Assembly (NCBI GenBank): GCA_000349905.1
Contig: KB722771.1
Coordinates: 124,286 to 188,285 of the forward strand
Direction of reading: 5' to 3'
DNA from: Volvariella volvacea V23
Taxonomy: Eukaryota > Basidiomycota > Agaricomycetes > Agaricales > Pluteaceae
DNA length: 64,000 bases
Part shown: one piece after another, positions 36,264-46,470 of the stretch
How the letters are laid out: every line of letters begins with the position of its first letter
How positions within the stretch are numbered: the stretch's first letter is position 1
Notes under the pieces: model-generated
Told to the model about the DNA's origin: nothing
The model's input: only the letters and a program-made list of their open reading frames with translations
The model's database searches: none
Program-made: the position numbers and the translations under genes

Positions 36264-36331
36264 TTTGATGTAGTGTCCTCCTTTGAACCTGGTGCAATAC
36301 TGCGGGGGCGGTGGCGCTCTACCCTCTGGGG

Positions 36332-36339
36332 TATATAAA
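36332..36339 (+). promoter_or_regulatory. TATA box of family Z copy 4
   Basis: GGGTATATAAAGGTCGCTG, with the ATG 100 bp further downstream; a pyrimidine-rich leader follows, typical of highly expressed fungal genes. Confidence 0.7.
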
Positions 36340-36438
36340 GGTCGCTGATTGTGCCCTCCCTCTCCAGTCCAATCATATCCTTTTCCCAGCTACACTAGCA
36401 CTCCAACATCCAACAGTCTCATCTTTACTATTCACAGG

Positions 36439-36699
36439 ATGTGCGCTCTCCCTCTCCCTTTAGCTGATAGTCATCTCACTGTTCTCTGCTCTAGGTCTTC
36501 TCTTGCCACGACCACTGGACTTTCCCAAGGCTGTTCTGCTCTCACAGTTGATCAGCACAACGAAGTGAAGGCAGCTATGACTCCCATGTCGCAAAAGATC
36601 TTCGATGCCAACGAATCCGACTGTGTCGACTTGAGCTCCGCTCAGTGCTGCCACTGTGGATACAGAGACTCTCATGCCAGCAATTGCCCATTCCGCTAA
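36439..36699 (+). CDS. Small Cys-rich protein family Z, copy 4
   Basis: An intact 86-residue single exon beginning MCALPLPLADSHL and ending DCVDLSSAQCCHCGYRDSHA then SNCPFR. The middle (SRSSLATTTGLSQGCSA, then EVKAAMTPMSQKIFDANES) is shared with copy 5. Six Cys are conserved between copies 4 and 5, including the one after the initiator. No clear hydrophobic signal peptide in this frame. The C-terminal CCHCGYRDSHASNC resembles a small zinc-binding or disulfide knuckle, but no known family was recognised. Promoter complete. It has a head-to-head partner (copy 3). Confidence 0.68.
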   Translation: MCALPLPLADSHLTVLCSRSSLATTTGLSQGCSALTVDQHNEVKAAMTPMSQKIFDANESDCVDLSSAQCCHCGYRDSHASNCPFR

Positions 36700-36700
36700 G

Positions 36701-37962
36701 CTACCTGCTACGGCTATTGAGAGCCTTTATTACCGTTTCGCCTCCTAACGGCTCGGAATACGTATCAACCCTCCCGGTTATGTTACTACTTGATTACCTT
36801 GTTTTGAGCCTGATATATCCACGAGAATTTCTGTTTTTCTCGTCTCTATCCTGTATTGTCCCTAGTTATAATGTGCGCCTAAATTTGTTGTGCAATCTAC
36901 CATATTCGCCGACATGCGTGATGGCGGCCCACTGTCTTCTTGGATACTGACATTGATTCACGAAGCCATACCTCCTCATCGCACCACATTCCATATCAAC
37001 AGACAAACGTAAGAACAACATGCTAGGTGTATGCAACCGTAATGTGGCACGAGCGTTGACGCACTACGGCAATTTCAATCAGCCACTGAAGCGATTGGCT
37101 CACACGCGTCCGCGACAATGCACAAGCACAACCAGCGCCCGTCTAGTCCCAGCATGGAATTTGATCATCCTCACACACAATATATATAGCACATGAGACC
37201 GCTTGAGCCAGCCAAGAGCATATTTCGTCACAACCCACAAAGTGTCGCTTGTGACGAAAGGTGCTCTCGCACTGGCATCACATGCGCAAGCTTAAGAGAA
37301 CGCAAGACCACATCCGCTGTTTTGGGGGTAGAGGGACATGGAAAACGGAACAGGAACAAACATGGGAACTGGGAGACAAGGACGCTGTCGAGATGAACAC
37401 AACCCAGACGAGCACAAAGACATGGAGCGAATATATGCTGCACCTCGCAGCGGACTTTCCAGATGTCCTCTGCAGTCTTCTGCGTCTCAGGCAACATATA
37501 CCTGCCCAGTCCGACGCTTGCCGGTGAGGGGGCGCGCCAGTGATGGAGAGGAGGGGAACGGAGGCAAGACGGGATGGGTCCAACGACGGCTTTTATGCCA
37601 CCCACTTGCGCAACTGGGGGGGAGGTAGTCGAACTGCTATATCGAGTGACACTCTAGAAGACGGCCGTGGGAGCGACAACCCGGTGTTGGAGAAGTGTCT
37701 GCGTCTAGGCGTTCTCTCCTCCTTCCTCTGGGGGTCTTCCTCTCCCTCTATCTCTTTATTCCGTGCAATTGCTCGCTCGATATCGTAAATTGCACAAGAA
37801 GTCGAGACACAGGCGATACAGTACAGGCAGGACAGAGGAGATATAAAAGCACAGCTCGTGGACTCGAATGCATGTGCGACTACTACAAATTTCACATGGC
37901 ATTGTACGGAAAGCTACATGTACAAGCAGCCACAACGGCTGATATTGACCCCATAATGTTGT
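36701..37962. other. Intergenic stretch between family Z copies 4 and 5
   Basis: No supportable gene. Overlapping frames of 60-130 codons at 37.2-37.9 kb on both strands have no recognisable content, and their codon content looks like shadows of GC-rich non-coding DNA. A tandem GGGTTCGACTAC-like or TSD signature was not found. Confidence 0.4.
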
Positions 37963-38223
37963 TCAACGGAACGGGCAATTGCTGGCATGAGAGTCTCGGT
38001 ATCCGCAGTGGCAGCACTGAGCGGAGCTCAAGTCGACACAGTCGGATTCGTTGGCATCGAAGATCTTTTGCGACATGGGAGGTAAAGATGCCTTGACTTC
38101 GTGGTGGTGATTAACTGTGAAGGCAGAAGAGCCTTGGGAAATTCCAGTGGTCGTGACAAGAGAAGACCTAGAGCGGAGAGGAGTGAGATAAAGCTTAGCA
38201 CAAAGGAGAGGAAGAGTGCACAT
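37963..38223 (-). CDS. Small Cys-rich protein family Z, copy 5
   Basis: An intact 86-residue protein beginning MCTLPLLCAKLYL and ending DCVDLSSAQCCHCGYRDSHA then SNCPFR; the last 29 residues are identical to copy 4. The middle carries HHHEVKASLPPMSQKIFDAN. It is transcribed from its own TATA promoter (38306-38313). Copies 4 and 5 are the least diverged pair and the only two with the full Cys set and an uninterrupted frame. Confidence 0.68.
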   Translation of the reverse strand: MCTLPLLCAKLYLTPLRSRSSLVTTTGISQGSSAFTVNHHHEVKASLPPMSQKIFDANESDCVDLSSAQCCHCGYRDSHASNCPFR

Positions 38224-38305
38224 TTTGTGAGTAGAAGTGAGAATGTTAGATTTTGTAGTGCTATGTAGCTGATAGAACTGGGGAGAGAGGGCGAAACCAG
38301 CAAGA

Positions 38306-38313
38306 TTTATATA
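38306..38313 (-). promoter_or_regulatory. TATA box of family Z copy 5
   Basis: GGGTATATAAATCTTGCTGG on the minus strand, 83 bp upstream of the ATG. Confidence 0.7.
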
Positions 38314-38384
38314 CCCCAGAGAGCAGAGCGCCACTGGCACCACCCTCGATACCGTATCACGTCTAAAAGAGGACAAAAACTAAT

Positions 38385-38402
38385 GGACGCATTGTACCAA
38401 TT
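38385..38402 (-). promoter_or_regulatory. Conserved upstream element of family Z copy 5
   Basis: GGACGCATTGTACCAATT (plus-strand reading), followed by AGCACCCTGAGCATC, which is also found upstream of copies 1, 3 and 4. Confidence 0.5.
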
Positions 38403-38753
38403 TTGTATGACGAGCAGCACCCTGAGCATCGGGATTGCAGCCCAGTGCGTCTTGAAAGTATGCGGCGACCCTGATGTTTGAACCCAAGTCGTCATACAGT
38501 ACTGGGGCTAAAATACCGATTGTTCGTTGATCGAGGAAGCAACTTTAATGGCAGCCGTGAATTACCTAGCCCCGAGTGAATCTCGCAGACGAGCACATGG
38601 GATTGTGGATGTTCACGAACCTGACAGTGAAGGCCACTCTCATTTCAGAGTTGAGGAGAATACTCCAATGCGACTCGTACAGAGGTCCATATTCGGCTTT
38701 GTATGAGGCATGAGCGGACTGGATGTGCTATTTCGAGTCGGAGCGGAGCGGGG

Positions 38754-40254
38754 TCAAGTGCTGTGGCCGGGTGGAAAGCAGAGGGCGTTATATATATATA
38801 TGGGTGTTGGCCAGGTGTAATATTCCCCCAACCATCTCACTCTCATGCAGCGTCCGGATGACCACAGTCTGGCTCTGACAAAATAGGGGCTGAAAGAACT
38901 CACAAAAACGGTATCTCCAGATGCTAGCAAAGTTATGATTCTCTTGTGCAGTACGGGAGGCAACTCGGGGTGCGAGGACGATGGGATGTACCCAGACTCT
39001 GGATTTGTAAGGGGAAGGGAGAAGAGGGCAGACAGCGGGACGCCTCAGCTTTTGGATGAGCCCGGGCTGAGACGCACGGGCCAAGAGAAGCAGCATGATC
39101 GCATTCATTGTATAGCGCATCCTGATTAGCTACTTGGAGAGTAGTTGCGAAGCCCGGCAGACCCCGACACAAGAGGTAGAGCAACGCCTCTCCTGTCTGC
39201 CGATCCAAGGATATTCTCAGTGACTTCCAGCGACCCTAAAAAGAGGGAGTGAGATGCCTGCTACACTCCAGTGTGGCACGTACATTTGTGGTACACCGTC
39301 CTCCTCTCTTCATCCGGAATCTGCTCGTCCTGCGCCCTTCTGAGCTCCTCAAACAGCGCGTGCGCAAACTGCCCCAACTCTGCACTGTCCGCCAGCTCTG
39401 GCTTGTATTTCTTGAGAGCCGACATGAGCATCTCTGGCGAGAGAATCACATATTGGGATGCTGGCCCCTGCGTGTGGAATGAGATGGTGCGCATGGTGAC
39501 AGTGTCGGACGCGATGGCAAATGTCTTACAACTAGGGGTGCCTACCAAGCACTCGCCCGCAAAAGTATTGCACCACCTGATTATCTCCCACAAAGCTACC
39601 GACGCTCGTAAGCATTATGTGAGTCCTATGTTCTATCGTTGGAGTAAGGCTCGTACCTGATCTTCATAGTGGCGAAGCCATTCGTAGCACCACCCGTAAT
39701 CTGATCATTCAACCTATCCGTCCGAATCTGGGATACTTGCGCTCCCGCGCATCCCACAAACACCATTCACCCAGAAATACTATCTCACTGTCACCGACTT
39801 TGCCTTCATTTTGCATTGTGGTGATGTTGCAGCAAACGAACGGTCGTAGGTAGTGGAGGGGAGTGGAATTAAGGGGTAGGGCTCAAATGCGCTGAGACCA
39901 CAAAAGGCGTTCTTATTGGAACCTCGTAATCGCCGTCGGTCTTTGCGGTGCCTAGATCATCCAGCTTGACGACCTTTTGGGGCTTGGCGACGTCCAGTGG
40001 TTTGTAGGGGACTGACTTCGAGGCGACTATATCAGGCTTGAGTCCCCGTATCCAAACTAAAGATACATACAACTTGCGTCAAAGGCGAACACCACATCTC
40101 GCGTGGGCTTGCACGTCGTCCACCTCTCCTTGGGCGGCCTTGATGCAGAGACACCAATCATTCCCGACTTGTGCATTTCGGATGCAAGTGAAGAAGCAGA
40201 TAGGATGGCAACATCAGATTCAGCAAGGGGGTTGCGATTGCTGTCACTAGCCAT
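38754..40254 (-). CDS. Hypothetical multi-exon protein, 3' end uncertain
   Basis: Coding blocks on the minus strand, in order: MASDSNRNPLAESDVAILSA from 40254, SKSVPYKPLDVAKPQKVVKL, RLNDQITGGATNGFATMKI, FHTQGPASQYVILSPEMLM, ELGQFAHALFEELRRAQDEQ and RQTGEALLYLLCRGLPGFAT. They lie in different frames linked by plausible short introns, one being GTATGT...GATATAG near 40032-40075. There is no signal peptide or known domain. I do not recognise the family. The last exon and stop codon (38754-38930) are guesses. Confidence 0.5.
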
Positions 40255-40796
40255 GGCGAGAGGAATTCGAGGAGGGAGGATGACAGTCGGAATGGTGGGC
40301 AAATGCTTAAAGAACTAGCCCTATATCGTAACGCGTCAGTCCTGTGGGGGCTGACCACTGACCATGCTAAAGAGAGTGATTAGCTATTGAAACTGTGAAC
40401 GCATGCGCAATTACTTACAATGAATTGGAGGATGCGTGCTTGAGAAGTACACCAATTAGAAGTGGCTATGCCTGGAGGTGCGAAAGATGGCCAGGAGTTT
40501 TGCACCAGTCAGCCGAAGCCACCAGCATAGTTGAATTTCTGTCACCTGTAGTTCTCCCTTTTCATAAAATGATTCCAGACGATCAAGGCGCCTAACGCGT
40601 TGAAGGGTGTTAACACGAGACAAGCCCAACGCCCTCCCTAATCGATCTTCTCCATTCTCGCCCTGTATGAAAACTAAAATATATAGGTGAGTGACACAGA
40701 TTCATGCAAGATAGTGATGAACTACCATACAGCATAACAACATAAACAGCGATGTGTTGAATAATAGATGGGACTTTTGAGTGCTCACGACGGCAA

Positions 40797-41370
40797 ATGT
40801 CTCACAAGTACGGTATGTACGCACGTCTCAGTCATCGCCTTTCCTCACCACCCATGAGCACCGCCAACTCGGAGCAGACCCCCTCGTCCAAGTTCGACTT
40901 CACCGTCACCACCTCCCCCATCCTCGCCTCCTCCCTCCAACACACCCTCCAGAGCCAGCACCAAGCCGGCGCGCCGACGGACCCGCGCATCGACCCCCAG
41001 GACCTCTTCCTGTACGCGAAACGGGAGCAGGACCGCACGCTCTCGCTCGACGAATGTAGGTACACTCGCCGGTCCACCCGTTTCCCCGCGCTGAATCCCC
41101 CAGCGCCCTCTTCCCCCCGGCGCCAACCGCCCCTCCGTGCCCGGCAGCGATCCCACGCAACCACCACGCACCACGCTGCCTCCCCACCCGCGGACAAAGG
41201 AGCTGCGCACAGACATGGAAAAGACCTTCCCCGACGCGTCCAAGGCCACCGTGTTCGCGTACGAGCCCGTCGACTGGGGCGAGCTCGACCGCGTGCGGCG
41301 CTTGTCCGTGGAGCGTCGGAGGCGCGAGCTTGGGCTTGAGCACGATCGTAGTCATGAGGGCCGGCAGTAG
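40797..41370 (+). CDS. Small hypothetical protein, two exons
   Basis: Exon to 41055, intron GTAGGT...GCGCACAG (41056-41212), exon 41213-41370. Starting at the ATG at 40854 gives 119 residues; the in-frame ATG at 40797 would add 19. It contains SEQTPSSKFDFTVTTSPILA, a Gln-rich helical segment, DPQDLFLYAKREQDRTLSLD, and ends with a charged helix (RRLSVERRRRELGLEHDRS). The second exon includes VFAYEPVDWGELDRV. The family was not recognised. It is convergent with the P450 gene, with only about 190 bp between stops. Splice choice was made so that the frame stays open. Confidence 0.55.
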
Positions 41371-41557
41371 GACGACCCCATTCGCGGCACAGCGTTCGAA
41401 TGACCCCACGTGTGCGGGGCATGTACATGTACAATGTATATATAGCTAGACCGTACGCATATGTACAAGCGTATGTGAACACCCAAATAGCAATCCAAAC
41501 GCAAAACAAAGGCCATGTACATTATCCCCCGCTCTCTGCCTCGGCGCGCTCTGCCAC

Positions 41558-43788
41558 CTACACACCATAGTCCTCCATGAGCTCCCGGACGCCCTCCAAG
41601 CTGCCCGCGACGCGCGGCTCAAACCGGACGTGGAACGGCAGCGGGTGCGCGTTCGCGCTCTCCGTGAATGCCAGCGTGTCGATCGGGTGCTTTGGGTCCG
41701 CGTGCACGCGGAACGCCCAGAGGATGAGCGCGGTGTTGATAAACACCGAGCTGTGCGCGTGCGTGAATCGTGGGCGGGTAGAACGCGAGAGTAGACGGAG
41801 ACGTGAGTACACAAAAATACAGAGAGGACGCGGACGTACGCGTGCGCGATGTGCTGCCCCGGACACACCCGCCTCCCGAACCCAAACGAGTAGCTCTTGA
41901 GATCGTCCCTGATCTCGCCCTTTTCGTTGATCCACCGCTGCGGGTCAAACTTTTCGGGGTCGGGGAAGAACGCGGGGTCTCTGCACACGGACCTGTCGTG
42001 CGCGGTGAGCGAACGAGGGGGTAGATCAGAGAAGCACGTACCAGACGTTGCCGATGATGTTCGCGCCCTTTGGGATCAGATAGTTGCCCCACACAATGTC
42101 CCTCGTCGCCTTGTGCGCAAAGCCTCCGGCCGTCACCGGCCGCCACCTGAACAGCTCGAGCACAAACGCCTGCGTCTGGGGCAGCAGAGCCTGGTCCGCA
42201 AACGTCGGCGCGCGGCTCCCGACGACGCTCTCGAGCTCCTGCTGCACGCGCCGCTGCGCGTCGGGATGGCACGCGGCGGCCATGACGCCGACGGTGATGG
42301 CGCTCGCGGTCGTGTCCGAGCCGGCGCCGAACATGCTCCCGGCGAGGTAGGCGGTCTCGTCGTCCGAGAGCTCGAGCTCGGTCTGGCGCTCGAGGAGGTA
42401 TTTGCCGAAGGATTGAGGCGTGGGGTCGTTTCGGTCCTGTTTGTGTGAGGGTGAGGAGGGGAAGTGGGTGGATGGGGGGAGAGAGGGGGAACGCACGAGT
42501 TTGTCCTTGACGTCTTGTAGTTTTCGTTTGAACAGACCGAGCTCTTCTTGGTGTCCGTCTTGTAGCTCCTTCAAATATCCAGGGACGTATCTGTCAACAG
42601 AGATTGGTGTCAGTGTTATAATTAGTCGGGGCGGGGTGAGAGACATGGAGCGGTGCGGGGGTGGGTTCGATCGAGGAGCGATCGAGACAGAGATTGGGAG
42701 GGGAGATAACCGCCGCCACCTCGACGACAAAGATTGATGGATGGATCGACGTCGAGAGTGGGAGGACCGGGGTAGATGCGAGACAAGATTGGGTGGATTT
42801 GAAATTCGCCGCCCCGACGCGACTCGTACCCCGGATCAGTCATCGCAGCCTCCGTGTGTCCGCTTAAGGACGGTGTGTCACGTAAACGCGATGCCAGGCG
42901 GTGATGACGAAGCGAGAGGCGGATCGACGAAAGGATAGAAGAAAACTGGGTCTGAACTCACTTTAGCCAGGGGTAGACGTCGACTCTCCAGACACCGGGA
43001 CGGATGGTGACGCCGAGGCGGGTCAGACAGCGGTTGACGGCCTGGACGTCGGGGTCTTCGTAGGACGACGGGACGGTCCCGTACGCGAGGGCCATGACCA
43101 CTGCCGCTGCGTACCTACACCGCGGTGAGCAGAGAAACAAGTGAAGGAGGGACACGCACCGCTTTGCGTGGTCCTGGTGTCTCTCGGGGTGGTCGAGGAT
43201 GTCAAAGATGTTTTGCTTCGCGGAACGCATCAGGGTGGGCCCGTACGAGTTGACAATCTTGGGCTGCAAGTGCGCGTGCAGCGCTCTACCTCGCACCCGT
43301 TCGTCAACTCGCCAGGCACGGCCAAGCACAAGAGCACGACGTACCTGCGCATCTTCTTGAACCGCTCGCCAGCAGGCGTCAACAGGACCCGCATCCCGCC
43401 GCTCAGCGTCTCCCCGGCAGAGATCGAACGCGGGCGGTCCATGGTGACGGCGCCCTCCTTCTCGAGGATGTCGATCGCGGCCTGCATGCGGCCCACGACG
43501 ATGACGGTGGTGTTCCAGCCCTGGCGGAGGGAGAAGATCGGGCCGTACTCCTGTGTCCATTCCTCAAACTTGCGATAGGCGCTGCGGGGGGGTGAGTAGC
43601 ACGACGGGAGATGGATGGGCGCGGACGCACAAGACGGGCGGGATGGGGTTGCCGAAGAGCCAGTGGGCGGGTGGGCCGGGGGGCAGCGGGTAGTGGGGCG
43701 GCTTTGTGAGCTTTTTGTGGATGGCGTAGAGGAGGGCGAGGCAGAGGAGGGAGACTGCGACGGACTGGCTGTCGACGTGCGAGGCCAT
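41558..43788 (-). CDS. Cytochrome P450 monooxygenase (microsomal, O-methylsterigmatocystin oxidoreductase-like)
   Basis: The start MASHVDSQSVAVSLLCLALL is an ER membrane anchor followed by the proline hinge YPLPPGPPAHWLFGN. Later exons give the I-helix AGSDTTAS within YLAGSMFGAGSDTTASAITV, the K-helix ExxR in LELFRWRPV, PEKFDPQRW, and the haem loop FGFGRRVCPGQHIA with the thiolate Cys. It ends VRELMEDYGV at the TAG at 41558. About ten short exons make roughly 515 residues. All key residues are present, so it should be catalytic; the substrate is unknown. The locus is much more GC-rich than its neighbours, which produces long shadow frames on the other strand. A TATA-like GGGGTATAAGAGG lies just upstream of the ATG. 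Confidence 0.92.
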
Positions 43789-43807
43789 GGCGTGGGGAGC
43801 AGCCGAG

Positions 43808-43824
43808 CGCCGGGGTATAAGAGG
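43808..43824 (-). promoter_or_regulatory. Possible TATA-like element of the P450 gene
   Basis: The sequence GGGGTATAAGAGGACGC is on the plus strand; its minus-strand reading is TCTTATACCCC, so the fit to a minus-strand TATA box (TTATAC) is only approximate. Confidence 0.2.
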
Positions 43825-44351
43825 ACGCAAGATCCGGAGGACGGTCACGAGCTGGGCAGACAGTCTGGGAGGACGCTTCCCCGCATTTGCCATTTGGGGC
43901 GATCCTTTGCCGTCGGACGCGCTGCAGATAAATGGTTCTGCAGGGTCGCTCCCATTGGCTGCTGCCACGCCCTGCTTCGACGCTCCCAGCTGGTGAGGTG
44001 GGTCTTGGCTCTCTTCGCGCCGATAGTCCCAAACGTGACGTCATACACGCTAGCGATGTGCCGTCCGTGCTCATTCGCTTATCACTATCGGACCATCTAC
44101 ATATGCTCAACCCAGAGTAGAGATTCTCCCTCGCAGCCACTGTGCTGATTTTCTCCCCCTGAATTTTCCGGTCACCCCTCCAACGCTGGAATTCGTCTTC
44201 AAGCCATCGAGATTGGTACTCGAGATCCTGCAAAGGTCAAAATACAACGACAAGCAGTCGTTAAAGTTGCAGAGTCTATAGTCGTCCAGTATCGGTTGGA
44301 CGGTCTAGAGCGGAGTGAGCACCAATGCCTTTCCTAGCCTGAATCAAAGCC
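43825..44351. other. Intergenic stretch upstream of the P450 gene
   Basis: Open frames on both strands are GC-rich shadows without domain content. It contains CTTATCACTATCGGACCATC, which resembles CTTATCACTGTCAGACCATC at 46020 in the local duplications. Confidence 0.4.
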
Positions 44352-45740
44352 CTACCAGCTCCTTCTCGACCATGTGAGACACATAAAATTGGTCCCAGCC
44401 ACAGTCGCGCCAAAGATCGGGCCGCTCTTCATCGCCAGTCTCCCGATGCAGATGAGCAGAATAAGGGACACCTGGAGCTCTCGCAGGGCTTGGTCGTCCT
44501 CCACAACGTCCTTCTCCATTTGCACAACGAACACTACGTCTGAGGGGTGCTCCGTTTGCACCGCCTTGGTGCTTCCCCAGGACCCCGCCGGGCCCACTTT
44601 GATCAGCCTGGCTAAATCCGATGGAACGTTGGCTGTGACGATGGCATCGGCGCGGACGCAATCAGGGCCCTCAGGACCGCCTGGAAGCGTCAGAAAGGGT
44701 TCCGAGCTGGGTGGTAGACAGCCACAGTCAGCATATGAGCAGCAACAGTACGCTCAGATGACTGCACGCACCGCCATCGCTGCTCAGCACCGGGGCGCTG
44801 TTGGAACGCGATGTAGCCTTGCGTGTCCAGAGCCGCGCGCAGAGCGGCCTCGGGCTCCCTCTGTTTGGATTGGTCTGCCAGTCTATGCCACAGCACTGCG
44901 AGCGCGGGGAGATTGGATTTCAGCCGGTATTCGTCGCCTTCTTCTGTTTGAGCTGCTATACTTTCCCTCCATAGTTGGAAGTCTCGTATGCCTTTTGGGC
45001 GCTGGGAGAGTATGCCCTGTACGAAGTGCAGCGCCTGGAAAGTGGTGACGAGTGATACATAGAACAATGGACATGGGGACCTACGTCTTCTGTTAGAAGG
45101 TACTCGGGATAGTGCATAGCCTCCATGTGAGTCGTGAAATCCGCTGGTGCCCACGGCGCGGGATCAAGTGTGACCGTGTGAGTGGACGACCGTCGCGTGC
45201 ATCCGTCGATGGTTGATACAACCCTAATTAATACAATCAAGAAAACGAAAAGACAAAGAGGCGCGGACATACGCTGGCGCAGGTTTTGCTTTGCGGCTGT
45301 TGCATCGCGTTGGCTGGCGGGGAAAGGGCAAGTCGTGTGGGGACATACCTAGTCGTGCTGGATGCCTTGTGTTGACGAGCGGGCATTTCTTGAATTGGCC
45401 TTGTGACATGGCTGGTTGGTATGAGTAAACGAGGAAAGTGATGATCCAAGATGGTCGAAGAAGACTTACAGTGACGAGCTTGTTACGAGGGGTAGTGGTG
45501 TGGACCTTGATGGGGTCATCGACGAGGACATTAATGAACGGGAAAAGCGTATACGTCTACAAGTGAGCGGTTTATATGCAAGTGGTTTGAATTTGAGTGC
45601 AAGTTGACACTGGCATAATAAATGGTTCTGACGTATTGGCCTCCTATACAAGGATAGGCACTCTTGGTCAACCAGCTCGGAAAAGGGGGTTTGTCTATGC
45701 TTACCGTTGGTTGAGAACAAGTGTTGCGGGTAGCCGGCAC
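44352..45740 (-). CDS. Hypothetical multi-exon protein
   Basis: The first exon MPATRNTCSQPT ends at a GTAAGC donor. The next reads TYTLFPFINVLVDDPIKVHT then TTPRNKLVT before GTAAGTC. Further exons include KCPLVNTRHPARLG, LDPAPWAPADFTTHMEAMHY, RPKGIRDFQLWRESIAAQTE, RLKSNLPALAVLWHRLADQ, DCVRADAIVTANVPSDLARL and QALRELQVSLILLICIGRLA. It ends at a stop at 44352. The TYTLFPFINV... and LICIGRLAMKSGPIFGATVA blocks look like genuine conserved coding sequence, but I cannot name the family. No signal peptide is certain. Exon junctions are only partly resolved. Confidence 0.55.
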
Positions 45741-45885
45741 AAAAGCAGCATGCCTCTATATCGGTGCAGAAATAGTTTTGGTGTGCGCTGCAGTTCCCAG
45801 GCCTTCATCCATTCCTCTGAAGCAAGAGACGATTAGTCTGAATGGCGCTGGAATGTTGTGTTTGCGATACACAAACAACGACAGT

Positions 45886-46400
45886 CAAGCACACGATCTG
45901 GTATGTGAACTATAAAATCCCGAGGTTAGGTGAAGGGTGTATATGCTGCGATTCACGAATATGTTTTGGGTTTTGGGCTCCGATAGGGTCGCAAGTCTCA
46001 GTGTGTCTCCCTCTCTTTTGCTTATCACTGTCAGACCATCCTCATACGCTATGCTCTCCAGATCTTTCCAGTTTCGTTTCCTTCACCGTACCACTGGCGA
46101 GAAGCCACAGCATCGATGGATACCATTCAGCTCTTTAAAAATGACGTTTGGAGTGCTTGCATCATGCTCACCAGGCCCATCCGTACGCGTTACGATATGG
46201 AAGAGAGTGCCTTTAGTCGCGTATGCGGGCTGTCAAACTCAGAGGTTAGAGATGAAGGTGTACGCGACGGCGATTCGTGAATCTGCTTTGAGTGGGGCTG
46301 GGTTCCGAAGGAGTCGCTGGGTCTCAGTATGTTTCCCGCTCTATTAGTTATCATCAGGATATTATAATACGTCGCACTCTCTAGATCTCATTCTGGCACG
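45886..46400. repeat. Local degenerate duplication (two units)
   Basis: Unit 45900-46080 and unit 46180-46400 share, in order, GAGGTTAG..GAAGG(T)GTA, CGATTC(A/G)(C/T)GAAT, a GGGCT(C/G)...AGG block and GTCTCAGT(G/A)TGTxTCCC(T/G)CTC, then TATCA..AxxAT. Identity is moderate. No protein is conserved, so this is likely duplicated non-coding DNA upstream of the minus-strand gene at 45.7 kb. Confidence 0.45.
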
Positions 46401-46454
46401 TCGTTCTAGTCGTACTACCTCTCTCCCAGCATCAATAGTTACGAAAGTGGTGTC

Positions 46455-46470
46455 AAGTATCCTGCATCCG
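46455..46470. repeat. Target-site duplication, left copy
   Basis: AAGTATCCTGCATCCG, identical to 47805-47820. Confidence 0.85.

Larger units (their letters stand above)
36117..36700 (+). repeat. Right arm of inverted repeat carrying family Z copy 4
   Basis: Inverted counterpart of 35131-35705, in the same order of blocks from the distal CATGAGAT/CGACAGCG segment to the stop codon of the small gene. Confidence 0.55.

Noticed and set aside
36440..36492. Possible intron in family Z genes from the GT in ATGT to TCTAG before GTCTTC
   Set aside because: The position would remove the only start codon, and no upstream ATG exists in copy 4; donor sequences also vary without constraint.
37228..37895. 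Several overlapping frames of 60-130 codons between family Z copies 4 and 5
   Set aside because: They overlap on both strands with no recognisable features or consistent codon bias.
38028..38303. Hydrophobic alternative frame in family Z copy 5 that looks like a signal peptide
   Set aside because: It has no start codon in place, is not preserved in copy 4 (stop) and arises from the CT-rich leader; the Cys-rich frame is the conserved one.
40832..43560. Long open frames antisense or out of frame to the P450 and its neighbour (for example 40832-41509 minus, 41897-42448 plus, 43403-44233 minus)
   Set aside because: They are shadows created by the high third-position GC of the real genes; no domain, no splice continuity and Arg/Pro/Ala-rich composition.
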